Shown piece by piece: positions 25,150 to 37,397 of a stretch of DNA of 64,000 bases. The stretch lies in NCBI RefSeq assembly GCF_005239225.2, contig NC_133302.1:10759991-10823990 (forward strand), in the 5' to 3' direction. Numbering within the stretch: position 1 is the first letter of the stretch; each line of letters opens with the position of its first letter. A model generated the notes under the pieces. The model was given only the letters and a program-made list of their open reading frames with translations, searched no databases and was not told where the DNA came from. The stretch comes from Populus alba (Eukaryota; Streptophyta; Magnoliopsida; Malpighiales; Salicaceae). Position numbers and translations under genes: made by a program.

Positions 25150-26843
25150 TCACTCAAAATTTTAATGGCCTATTTTAACTGGAATGAAAAAGAAGGGAGT
25201 GGAGATGTGAAAACAGAAACAGGAGGCAGAATGGGGCTGATAAGAATAATTAATGATAGGCCATCACTGCATTTTATAAACAACTTGGATTGCTGGTATA
25301 GTGTGTGGGGGGGACAGTGTGCGGGGGGGACAGTGTGCATGCTGGTTGTGGGATTTCAGACGGGGAAGAATGTGGAAGTGGTGATGGTAGGATGGCACCC
25401 ACTGATGGCAGCTGTACTGTGGTGGTGGTGGCAGTCGAGGTGCTCAAGTTAGTATCCTAGCAGTCAAAACTATACCCCCATGGTTATGGAAAAAAAAAAA
25501 AGATAAAATTCTCACTCAATCTTTATTTTTTATTCTGAGCTTCATTTTTAGATATTTCCCCTTCCTAGGCTCCAACTCCAAGCTATAAATGGAGCTAAAG
25601 AGTATGGCTAATAAAAAATGACAAAACACATGTTCCAAAAGCTATATTGGGGAAGAAAATGTGTGCATAACCACATACAAGCAGGAAAAGTATGGAAATT
25701 TTCAAGACAGGAGCTACTCTACTCAGTAATTTAAGCCACCTTGTTCAATAGAAATCTTCATCACCAATTCACAAAAATTACAATTATTTACAATTGCAAC
25801 ACCTCATACATGAAAATCTAGATGAAAACTGGAAAGTAATAGCATGATTTCTGAAAAGAAACATCATGAGATTACAAATTTATTAACCTCTGAAAGTAAA
25901 ATACAAACAAAGTAACAAACAGAATGGATGCACTTATAGCCTGTGGAAAACAGATATCGTTTTGTTAAGGAATTTCCCCAAAAAAACATATCAAACAAAA
26001 TTAACATCGCTAAAAATGGTTAAACAACAGTAACCTTGCTCCTTTTGATCATCTTGAACAGATCGTACAACCATGCCAACTATCCATTTGAAGAAATACC
26101 TAGCAACATTCAACCTCGTGTCAGAAATGTCTAAGTGCAACGATTTCTAAAGATTATTAGTGATAAAAACTGTAATGTCCAAGGTATTAGGTCTAAAGTA
26201 TTTAACAGGGGGGGAAGTTATTGCACTTGAATCATAAATATACACATGTTTGTGCATTTGCACAAGTGAGGGCATGTACTTGCAAGCTCAAGGTTGTCGA
26301 AAACACTTTTTTAACATATCACAGAAAACACAATGTAAAATCGTAAAACTAGAAGTAAATTTTTTTAACTAATTATATATTGACAATTACGGTCAAATAG
26401 TAAATAACAGTATAACACAATTAAAACAAAAATGAAATAAACAATAGAAATATTCAAGCACCTTAAAATACATAGAAAACTATAAATAGCAGGGCAGCTA
26501 GTAAACCAGTTTCTGGAAAACCCAGAACCAATCGACCAGTTATTCATACAAAACCAAGAAAATCACTCATCTTATTCTTCTTATAAACTTGTAAACTTGG
26601 TCTAGTTTTACTGATTTTACAAATCAACTCGCAATTTTGACAACAATGTGCAAGCTTGCCAAAACATGTGGGCAAATAGGACAGCGAGCCTAGTTATATC
26701 ATAAAAACGTGAGATGATTAGCAAACTCAATTTTGCATCTAGTTTTGGCCTCAACAAATAAGTTATCTTTCACCTTGCCATTAACCCTAAGAAGAAATTC
26801 CTACAAAGTTAGAACTTTGATGAAAAGAACTTGCAGCATAATT

Positions 26844-27026
26844 AGTTAAAATATATTAGGTGTATATAACTGTCAATTAGTTAGCTGATATTTAGCCTAA
26901 CTTTCAGCTCCTAGATTGTAGTTTATTCAATTGTATAGTTTACTTACCTAAATGATTGATATGTATCCTATATAAATAACCCTTAATGATATGAATAAAA
27001 ACTATCCAACCTAATTCTATTCTTCA
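26844..27026 (+). repeat. 5' LTR of the intronic copia element
   Basis: This copy lies directly before the tRNA-Met-type primer site at 27030 and shares most of its length with 30687-30890. It contains a TATA-like tatataaat near 26970. Confidence 0.75.
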
Positions 27027-27472
27027 ATTTGGTATCAGATTTTTAGATTAAAGGTCCTAACTCGATTCCTTGAAGAGAATTTGTATGAATCTTCATTTTT
27101 AACCAGCAGCCATTGTTGACACTCTCTTGCTGTTTTTTCCTTAGAGCCACTTCAATCAACCCTAGTCTTCTATGTTTGACAAGCAAGCAAATATGTCCAA
27201 CAGTGACAAGGCCCTTGTAAATTCAAACGGCAAGATTTTGTCTGCCATGATTATTCAAGAGAATTTCTCTCAAATCCATATTAAACTGGATGGTATAAAT
27301 TATCATGTTTGTCTAAAATTCTGGAAATGTGTGTTGCTAGTAGGATGAAGAAGGGTTATATTACTAAAAAACACAATGACGACCTAAGGAGTGTGCTTCT
27401 CGGCAAAGGATGTATGAGATGCTGGAAAAGGCATGGCTATCTAGAGTAGTTTAAGCTTAAGCAAGCTAAGAG

Positions 27473-27507
<35 letters not shown>

Positions 27508-28829
27508 CAAATCCATCAGCTACCTCATTCTATACCTATATATATCTCAGACTATAGAATTCTTGGCCCAAAACCCTATATTAAAAACAGAAAAGACAAA
27601 GGAATTTCCTTCTTGGATCTGATTTTGGAGGGGGGGGGGGAATTGCCCCTATGTAACTCCGCCACTGGTTATGTTCATATTCACTCTTATAGGGATAAGC
27701 TCTATCCTTGTGCCCTTTGGTGTCTTTCTAGGTTACTCTAATTCCCAAAAGGGATATAAGTGTTTTCATCCTCTACAAGTAAATACTACATTTCCATGGA
27801 CATTTGGTTCTATGGAAAAGTGTACTATTTTTCTGGGAATGTGTCTTTTGTTCCTCTTCCAGGAGAAATTAGTAGCAAGGAAGAAGAACATTTATGGTTG
27901 GCAGAAAAGAGATTGTAGATTTCAAGTGAGGGGAAGGATCTTGTAAAGGAAGTTGTATCCAAACTTGAAGAGGGTATGGATAAAAGGTCCACTCAATTTT
28001 TCCAAAATGGTTGTACAAGAAGGAACTAAAATGTAATTGTCAAGCCTCCACCTCATTTTGACTCCAGTGCTCCACTTGATGATATTACCATACCATCAAT
28101 TGACTCATACAAGATTGACCTTGAGATACATGTCCCTTCTTCTATAGATTCATAACATGTATCTTTAAGGTCTGCCAACTCATATTCACAAATTAGTGGT
28201 CAAAAAAGGATATATCCCCTTCATTTCTATAAAGAGACTGATAGATTTGGATTTTTCAAATCATCTAATGCCACTTATCCCATGTCTGATTTTGTCTCTT
28301 ATCATCATTTGTTGATTTTGTCTCATTATTTGTCAAGTCTCACTTATCTTGTCTAAGTTTCACTTATCTTTTGACCTTTAATTGTCCTTTATGTCTATAC
28401 CTAGAGATTTTTTGGAAGCTTTTGGAGACCATATGTGGAACTCTGCTATGGTTGAGGAAATGAAGGTACTCTAGAAAAGCTCTACTTAGGAGATGGTCGA
28501 GCCACCTCAAAGAAAGCAGCAGGGTATAAAAGGGTGTTTTCGATGAAGTGCAATTCATATGGGATCGTTGATAGGTACAAGGCTAGACTAGTTGCTAAGG
28601 GTTACACTCAAACTAGTAGGATTGACTCAAGAGAGACTTTTACTCCCATGGCTAAGATGAACACAGTTAGAGTCATACTCTCTTTTGCATTTAACATAAA
28701 TTAGCCATTACAACAACTTGATATGTAGAATACCTTTCTTCACGATGATCTAGTAGAGGTGTATATGGACCCTCCTCGAGGATTAATGCCAAAAGGAGGT
28801 GAAGAATGCAAGATGGAAAAAGGTGTTGT

Positions 28830-29570
28830 ATGTGTTTACAATAAAAATAAACATCCACGAGTCGACCACGTAAGAACTCTAATTATTCACTATTTTATAG
28901 CGAAAGATAAGCTGAAATCAATTGTGAATAGTATGATCGATTAGAGACAAAGGAGACTAGGGTAAAGCAATCGACCATAAAAACAAGGTTTATGTGATCA
29001 ACCAAAGTTTCTAGGCTTATGCAAAACATGAGTCCTCAACATGTAAAGTTAGTTAGTGTTACTTAACAGGTTAGGATTCAAATGTTTATAAAAAAAAGAG
29101 CTATGATTTAGTTAGAATATAGTTTGTCTTAGGATTCATCATATCAACTCTTTTTCTAATATGGACAACTTACATAGGATTAGATTTAAGAGATTCCCCA
29201 AAACTCTAATATCTTGTAATGATACAAATAGGATCATATAGAAAATTTATCTTTCTTTCAGTTTTTATTGCTTTCCTTTACAACTTTATTTACTATTTTA
29301 TTTAATTCCTATACTTTAAAATGACTTCAATTATTTCCTTTTCCTTTCTACACCTGTTCTTTTCTACATGTGGTGTTGTTTGGAGTGGATATACCTTTTT
29401 TGAAGTTCCAAAATCTTGGTATTTCACATTCTACTTGATTTTGCGAGGTTACTACTAGCCTCCTCTTGGGATTAAGTTCTTATAAAGGTAGTTTCTCCTC
29501 CTTGAAAAGGTAGAAACGATTAATTGGTAACATAATTGATCAAAAGATTATCTGATAGATCAACAACATG
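28830..29570. other. Insertion of about 740 bp interrupting the copia reverse transcriptase
   Basis: Copia homology stops after GGEECKMEKG at about 28825 and resumes with a WFD-containing stretch near 29590. The intervening DNA has no copia coding relic. It begins tgttgtatgtgttta and ends near gatcaacaaca, so it could be a solo LTR, but I cannot confirm ends or target duplication. A degenerate tandem repeat of about 60 bases (gggtttggttcgac / gggcttggttcgac) lies at about 29588-29695. Confidence 0.4.
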
Positions 29571-30686
29571 GACTGCATCAATTGTCGTGGGTTTGGTTCG
29601 ACAAGTTGTGCCAATGAAGAAGTGTGGTTTTAATCAATCATGGGCTTGGTTCGACTGGTTGAGCCAATGAAGTAGTGTGGTTTTAAGCATGCCTTGGCAT
29701 ATCACACTCTATTCTAGAAGCTTCAAAACTAATTGGCCAAGGAATTTGAGATGAAGGACTTCAAAACTTTGAAATATGTTTTAGGCATTGAAGTATCTTG
29801 ATCCAAGCAAAGAATCTCACTCTCTCACTTAATGGAAATACATATTAGACCTCTTAACCAAAACTGATAACTCTGCCTTGTGAACCTGTGGATGCTCCTA
29901 TTGAGATTAACCATGGTCTTGCTTTCTCTTGAATCAAGTTCTAATGAATAAAAAGAGGTATCAAATAGTGGTAGGTAAGTTGATCTGTCTAGCTCATACT
30001 AGACCTAACATATCATATGCAATTAGTGTTGTGAGCCGATTCATGCATAGTTCAAGTAATTGACACATGGATGCAGTGAATTGTATGTTGACTTACCTAA
30101 AATTCTCTCTGGGTAAAAGGTGTTATGTTCTCCCAACATCTTGGCTTGCCTAAAATCCTCTCCATATAAAGGTGTTATATTCTCTTGACATTACCACATT
30201 GATATTGTGGGATATATTGATTCTGATTTTGCTGGATCCAAATTAGAAAAAACAAATCTACCGGTAATTATGTGTCACATATGGGAGGTAACTTAGTAAC
30301 TTGGGAGTTAAAAAAAAGAATGCAGTATCACTATGTAGTGCGGATGAAGAGTATTGTGCCCTCCATCATGTGATTACATAACTTGGCTTAAAATTCTCTT
30401 GGGTGAGTTGGGTACAACCTAAGAAAACCGATTGTACTCTTTTGTCAGAACTCAATTGCTATTGAGATTACCAACAATCTAGTTCAACATGAACAAACAA
30501 AGGATATTGAACTTGATAGGAATTGCATTAAAGACAATCTAGACTCTTGTGTAGTTGAGATTACTTATATTATGAGTGTGAATTTGTTGGCTGACATAAT
30601 GACTAATGTTGTTACTATTGGTCCCTTCCATATGTTGCTATCCAAGTTGGGCATATATGATATCTATACACCAACTTGAGGAAGAG

Positions 30687-30890
30687 AGTTAATATATATT
30701 AGGTGTACACAACTGTCAATTAATTGGCTGATTGCAGGCAATTAGTAAGCTGATTATAACCTCACTTTTAGCTCCTAGATTGTAACCTATTCAATTGTAT
30801 GGTTGACTTACCTAAATGATTGATATGTATCCTGTATAAATACCCCTTAGTGATAGGTGTAAAAACTATCCAGTCTAATTCTATTTTTCA
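30687..30890 (+). repeat. 3' LTR of the intronic copia element
   Basis: Preceded by a purine tract (gaggaagag) and the end of the RNase H domain. It differs from the 5' LTR by many substitutions and one insertion of about 20 bases (including ttgcaggcaattag), which indicates an old insertion. Confidence 0.75.
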
Positions 30891-31800
30891 ATTGAATTTA
30901 AACTTTTTTCCTTAAATCTGGTGTAAAATAAATGTCTACACCAGCCTCGTTATGTCTAGTCTTGAAATGAACTTTTTTTCTAGATTTAGGTAATTGATAG
31001 TCATAAGATATCATGTAAAGCAGAATTAGTCCAAGCTATCTCTTAAATCTTTCCTAAAACATATATTGCTATCCACTAGAACTTCTTTAGGGTATCAAAC
31101 GAATTTCCAAGTTTGTGGACTAGTACCAATTAATGATACTCGGATTTAACATCTCCAGGAAGGGGGTGGAAATCTTTTGATGTCATTTAAACAATGCTAT
31201 ATATTTTTCTTAACAGCAACCACGAGCAGTAACAATCTACCCGATTCTTCCCCTAACTTAGCATATTTGTTTGATATGCATGTCAAAATTATGTTTTTCT
31301 TTTTCTTTTCTTTTTTTTGTTCATGTATTATAAGGTCTTCCTATACTCTCTCAAATTGATAAGCTCAAGACTTATTATAATATATTTGTTTCTGAGCAAC
31401 ATTGATTAAAATTGTGCCCATGTTTCTAGTTTTATCTCTTCTAAATATGTTTTCACGAGCTAAACTTAAGAATTCCATAAACAACGAAGTAAGTTTTCAG
31501 CACAATTATTTGTTTAATAGGTGGTGCTCGCTGTATGATACTTTTTCCTCTCTTTTTTTTACAGATTTACTTCAATCTTAAAGCTGCATTGTATGATTGA
31601 CTATAAAATTTGTTTACTTCAAGCATGATGTCTCCCTGGGAGATGCTTTGATAACTTTAAGGCGTTTTACTGAGCATAATGTAAATTGCAAATTGAATTC
31701 ACATCTCATCCAAGCACATTACTCCATTAAAAAAAAATTGATGTTGCAATGACAAAGCACAAGAAAGAAAAATAATAAGAAAAATAGAAAGATAAGAAAC

Positions 31801-32100
31801 CTCCTCTGATCCCTGAATTCGTTCCATCACCAGCTGAGAAAGGACAATCTTCTTCTTCTTTGCAATACAAGTCTCAATTGAAGAGGACGAGTTGAAGGAG
31901 ATTGCAAGAGAAAGCAAAAACGGCACTGAAAATGATCTGAACTAAAATGCTCTTTTCTCTTCGTATTCTTTGTAAAGCCTTCTGTTTAAGAAACAAAGGC
32001 AAAGTGACCCAACCACCGCAATTTCTTCAAATAAATCCCCACACGCCCTTCTCTCTTGCTATCTTGGATCTCCCTCATACTCACTGTCCTCTATGCTTTC
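31801..32100 (-). pseudogene. GTG pseudogene: fused and frameshifted first exon
   Basis: Read on the minus strand, this segment keeps [15 protein letters not shown] (about 31955-32000) and, in another frame, [20 protein letters not shown] (about 31885-31950). Both belong to the N-terminal transmembrane region of GTG proteins. The sequence then passes directly at about 31880 into [17 protein letters not shown], which normally lies some 140 residues further on in the cytoplasmic loop. No intron separates them, so an internal deletion has joined two exons. The exon ends at 31801 with a GAG|GTTTCT donor. There is no start ATG at the expected place near 32100. Confidence 0.8.
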
Positions 32101-32319
32101 TTGCTTTCTGAATGCTGTTCTGTTCTCTTGTTGATAAAGAAAATCTTTATATCTTCCTCTTCTTGTTCTCTCTCACCACACCCAACGAAATGCCACCAAG
32201 CACTTAGAAGTGACTGCCTGTGGTTTAACAAAAACTTATTAATTGGTTTCATAACTCTATATCTCGATTTGATATTTTTAAATTCCTTTATAATTTAATA
32301 GTATTCTATTAGTTATTTT

Positions 32320-32905
32320 ACACCATCTACTAAAAAAAAATTGCATCTCTTAAACCAAAAAAAAACCCAATTAAATTTGGAAGACAAATTTAAAATAAAC
32401 CAAATTATTAAAAATATATCCAATATAGCATCTCTTTAAAAATAAAAATTATTGAGACAATAATATATTAAATCAATCTGGATTTTATAGCCTAACTTAC
32501 CAAACTCATAATTCGAATCATAAACTCCACTAGGTATAATATTTTCTTAAAAAAAGTTACCAAAACTTATGATAAAAAAAAATAAAAATAAAAAGTAAAA
32601 CGATGAAGTTGGAAAAAAAAATCAAAAGAAAAGAGTCAAGATAATATTTTAAAAAATATTGAGATGACTATTTATTAAATCGATCCAAGTTAATTTATTA
32701 AAATTGTGACCTAAATCATGAGATTGTAATAATTTTATAAAAAGCAACTTAGAACAAAACTAATCCTACATAAACTAAAATGAAACATATCATAAAAAAT
32801 AATTTAAAATAAACCAAATGCTTCAAAAATAAATTTCAATATGGCATTTTTTTTATTAAAAAAATAATTGAAATGACAATATATTAGATTAAAGACGCAT
32901 CAGCC
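32320..32905. other. AT-rich non-coding DNA
   Basis: Contains two loosely similar AT-rich segments (near 32380-32560 and 32640-32900, both with aaaccaaat and attgagatgac-like phrases). No gene is supported. Confidence 0.5.
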
Positions 32906-32910
32906 TTAGT

Positions 32911-34236
32911 GCACCATACTTAAGTTAAGCTGTATTGTTATTTAATTGTTTTTCTAGGTCAAGTTTCTATTCATTAGTCTCGTCTAAGGTCTAAGACAAA
33001 TCTTCCTTTATAAGAAAATCTTTACCTTACCAGGTTAAATCCTAATTGTTCTAAAGTCTGAATTTTAGCATCACATTTATTTTATATTTTGTATCTTTAA
33101 TACCTAATGGTGTACACCTCATAGATATTAAAGTCTACATCTAAACTATAATATAAAATGAACAAAATGATTGATAAAGTATTTTAGACATTTTAGACAA
33201 ACCTCAACGAATAATCATAAACTGGTTATGATATATATATTTTTTATTTTTAAAACATGAGAAAGATGCAATTTTTTTTTATGAAAATATACTTGGAAAA
33301 CTTTCTAAGATCTGGCCGTATGCATGAAAACAAAATATTTTTTTTGTTTTTCTTATTTTTTAAAAAAGGGAAATTAATTAAGAACTTTGAGATTTTTTTT
33401 AATTTAAATTTTTTTATGAAAAGTTTCAGAGAAAACCAAGTATTCTAGTACTAGATTTGTATCTTACAGTGCAAAAATACAACTCAATATTAAACAAAAT
33501 TGGTAGGAAAACACGTAAGAAAATCAAAAATATTTTGAAATGCCCCTTGAATTTATTTATTTTGATTTTTTTTTGTTTTATTGTTTTTATAATATATAAT
33601 ATTATATTATTATTAAATATATGGTCCAGGTTGGCCCAGCTAACTAGGTTGGACCCAACTGGACTATGCTAATTAGCAGCCCAATAGGTTAGGCCACCAG
33701 CAACCCACCAGATTTGGGCTCCTCTTTCTTTCTTTTTTCTTCTTCTTTTTTTTTTAGGTTAGGCTTGGCTCGACCTTATGAGCTGGGTTGAAATAGGTCC
33801 AGCCTGGTCTTAAGAGGGGTTAATTATTCCCCCCTACATGCAGAATGAATTCTTATTGTGCATGCAGGCAATGACCTTGGAAGGGGGAAGAAAATGGGGG
33901 AAGGTTACTTGGCTTAGAGGTCACGGCAGTGCTAAGGATGTTTGGCTGGTGGCTTAAAAGGCTTCGATGGAGGAAATGTTGGCTGGTGTCGGCTGTGGGG
34001 GGAGAAATGCATAGGAGAAGGGAAATGCGTGATGTTTGTGGTGGTGGTTTCTGTTGTTGGACCACGACGGTGCTGAGGAGGAAGAGTTAGTCTGCTGGTG
34101 GTTTTCTTTGGTAGATGTAAGAGGTGATGGCAGCGGCGAAGAGTGAGAAAGAAAAGAGAGAATTGTTGGTTAGGGAAGGAAAAAACCAGGGAGCATACTG
34201 GTTTTTTTATTGATTTTGGAACCAGTTTTCTCCTCC
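32911..34236 (-). repeat. First of two tandem LTR-like copies
   Basis: This segment and 34516-35820 align over their whole length: gcacc(a/c)tac(t/c)ta at the start, ggtcaagtt, atgcagaatgaattct and gaaggaaaaaac near the end. It is probably an LTR read on the minus strand, because the minus strand carries ggtagggtgca, as does the plus-strand LTR near 3520. The shared pyrimidine-rich tract and GT-rich patches make short false open frames. No coding sequence lies between the copies. Confidence 0.6.
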
Positions 34237-34515
34237 TTCAAAACATGAAATCCTTATCTATTTATAGAGGTTGGAAGAGGGACACTTGGTCTCTACTTGT
34301 GTCAAATATTAGCCCTTGGATCGACACAGAAGGATCTCATGTGTGCCTCTATAAGAAGTGTGTTATTGGGAAGGAAAAAGATTTTGAGTTTAATCATAAA
34401 ATTATGATTAAGGTTTAGGAGTTGACACCTAATATTATGGTTACTGGGAACTTATAGTCTGCGAGAATCTGAGTAAGAGATTAATTGTGAAAGAGGAAGA
34501 TACATCATCCCCAAT

Positions 34516-35820
34516 GCACCCTACCTAAAATAGATTGCATTGTTGTTTGATTGTTTTTCTAGGTCAAGTTCCTATCTATTAGTCTTTTTCTAAGGTATAA
34601 GGTAAATCTCTCATTATGAGAAAATCTCTACCTTATTAGGTGAAGTCTTAACATTCTAAAGTCTAAATTTTAGCCTCGTATTTATTTTCCACTTTATATC
34701 TTTAGTACCGAGGGTATACTCTATTATATAGTTGTGCACCCCTCGAATATTAAAGTGTACATCTAAACCCTAATATAAAAATGAATGAAATGATTGGTAA
34801 ATAGTTTTTGATATTTTGGTCAAATTCTAATGGATAATGATAAACTAGTTACAATATTTATTTTTTTTCTTTTTTACATGATAAAGATGCAATTTTTTTG
34901 TTATTGTTTTTTTTTTTTTAAAATATGCTTAGAAAAATTTTTAGGATCTCACCATATACATGAAAACAAAATATTATTTTATTTTTGAAAAGGGAAAATT
35001 AATTTAAAATCTTTGAGATTTTGTTTTAATTTTAATTTTTTTAAGAAAATTTTTGGAGAAAATCAAGTATTTTAATACCAGATTTGTATCTTATAGTGCA
35101 AAAATACAACCCAATATTAAACAAAATTGATACAAAAATACGCGAGAAAATCAGAAATATTTTGAAATGCCCTTGGGTTTTTTTTTTGAATTTTTTGTTT
35201 TATTTTTTTTATAATATATAATATTATATTATTATTACATATATAGGTCGAACCCAGCCAGGCTGGGCCGACAACAACCTACAAGATCAAGGTTCATCTC
35301 CTCTTTTTTTTTTTTCTTTTTTTTTTGCTAGGCTAAACCCGGCCTAGCCTTATGGGCTGGGCTAAAATAGGTTCAGCCTGACTTCAGGGGGGTTAATTAT
35401 TTCCCTCTATATGCAGAATGAATTCTCATTCTGCATGCATGCGATGACGGTGCGGGGGGGAAGAAGAAAAAAAAAGGAAGAAAGGGGGAAAGGTTACTTA
35501 GTTTGGGGGTTGCGACAATGGTGAGTATGTTCAACCCTTGGGAGGCTTCGGTAGAGGAAATGATGGCCGATGTCGATTGTTGGGGGGAAGAAACCAAAAA
35601 CTATAAAGAGGAGGGGAAACATGCGGTGGTTTTTTTTGTTGGACCACGATGGTGCTGAGGGGGAGGAGCTAGTCTGTTAGTGGTTGTCTTTGACATATGT
35701 AAGAGGTGGTGGTAGTGGTAGAGAGAAAGAAAGAGAAGAGAGAACTATCGACTGGGGAAGGAAAAAACAAGGGAGTAGGTTGGGTTTTTTATCGACTTTA
35801 GAACCAATTTTGTCCTCAAT
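34516..35820 (-). repeat. Second tandem LTR-like copy, cut by an Athila element
   Basis: Homologous to 32911-34236. Similarity stops at about 35815, exactly where the Athila-type LTR begins (35829), while the first copy continues further. The Athila element therefore inserted into an existing copy. The copies have diverged by many substitutions and small indels. Confidence 0.6.
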
Positions 35821-35828
35821 TAGGACAT

Positions 35829-37397
35829 TGATTAGTACTTAAAAATGCATTTTTATCAAGGTTTTATATAATTATTTTGCACTTGAAGTATCAATAACTC
35901 CTTAACTAAAGCATGTTTTATAATAACATATCTAATAATATAAGATACATTTAATTTATGGTAAATATTCATCTTAAATGCAGGCCTATCATATAAATGA
36001 AAGGATTGATTGATAAGTTTACATATTGAAATTGAAAGGATAAAAGAGGGTCAAACCTAGAAAATAGATGTTGTGCAGTCCAAACTGGAACACTGTTCGA
36101 TAATTAAGTCATATTTGGAGCTGTAGATCTCGAATTTAAGTATGCTTTATATGGATGAAAAGGTAACACTTATGGCTACAACTTTCATGAGAGTCCAAGA
36201 TTTAAAAAGGTCATTTTCAAGTCCAAATTATAGCAACAACGGAGAAGTTTGAATCTGTCCTGCAACCCAGACACTGTTCAGTGTTCAACCCATATCTCGA
36301 GTTCTAAAAGTCCAAATGACCTCAATTGTTTTTTTCTAGAAAGATAAGACAATTTCCTAGAACTTTCATAAGTATAGTTGGTTCCAATTCTGATGTTAAC
36401 AATGACGTTTTGTTCAGACAAGAAGATAAGAATTTTCACCAAGTCAGAGTTGGCCACCCACTCAACAATTAGTCATCAAATCAATAGTTTCAAATTTTGG
36501 CCTATAAAAGGAGGCATTTGCCATACATTTAGGCATCTTGGTTTTCAGATCAAGATCATGCTCTTTATTTCTTTTTTTATATTTTTGTAATGTTTAAATT
36601 TTATTTCATGTTATATTTTCTTTAATCTCTTATTTATGCTTTTCATTTCCTTTACTATACTTGTGTTATTTATTTATGTTTATCTTCTTCATTATGTTTA
36701 ATTAAGTTTATTATGTCAAGATGAAAAGATTTTACTAATGGTGTTAGAATATGTATAATATAAACTCAACATGGACTTCAATATTTATATCCAAGAAAGT
36801 TTGTTATTAACATGTCTTATCTTTTTATCTTACTAATTATTTATACCTTGCTTGTTAAATGGTTAATCTAGATTTGTGTTGTATAACACTTGGGACACAA
36901 ATGCTTGGCACTTTCATAGCCAACTGTATGGTATAACCTACACCTGACTATGAAAAGAACATGAATTGTTATTAACATAAGTTAGCATCATGAATTCTTG
37001 ACAATATTTAAAAGTATGGTGTTACTTAAATAAGATAATTAATATTATCATGTTAACAATTTATAATGAACTATTAAGGATAAATCATCCGATTGGAACC
37101 TCCTTTGTGTGTGGTTTTCAATTGAGTAATAAAAAGAGTTTATACTATAATTATTTCTAATACCATTAGTGGATCCTCTAACCTTGACAATTGTTTTTAT
37201 CATTGTTTAATTCTTATATCAATATCACATCTCAAAGCTCTCTTTATTATTATTATTATTGCTACTACTATTGTTGTTGTTGTTGTTTATAATTTATATA
37301 GTTAACCTCTCTATGGTTTGACTTCAGTCTTATCGGGTTATTTATTACTTCGACACTCCTGCACTTGGGAGAAGACATCAATCTTTTGGTCGTGTCA
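35829..37397 (+). repeat. 5' LTR of the Athila-type element
   Basis: It starts TGATTAGTACTTAAAAATGC and ends TTTTGGTCGTGTCA, both characteristic of Athila LTRs, and lies six bases before the primer site. At about 1.57 kb it has the normal size. A trinucleotide run (ttattattattatt, ttgttgttgttg) lies near 37250-37285. Confidence 0.75.

Larger units (their letters stand above)
26844..30890 (+). mobile_element. Degenerate Ty1/copia element inside the largest GTG intron
   Basis: Two related LTRs, 26844-27026 and 30687-30890, flank an interior of about 3.7 kb. Both contain attaggtgta and gattgatatgtatcct, and the second has an extra stretch of about 20 bases. A primer site tggtatcaga follows the first at 27030, and a purine-rich tract precedes the second. 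Coding relics in order: gag KLDGINYHV near 27290, integrase C-terminal FLGYSNSQKGYKCFHP near 27730, reverse transcriptase VDRYKARLVAKGYTQTSRID near 28570 and VYMDPPRG near 28760, and RNase H tail NLVQHEQTKDIELDRNCIKD near 30480. Stops and frameshifts occur throughout, and much of gag-integrase is deleted. It is inactive and old. Its plus orientation is opposite to the host pseudogene. Confidence 0.85.
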
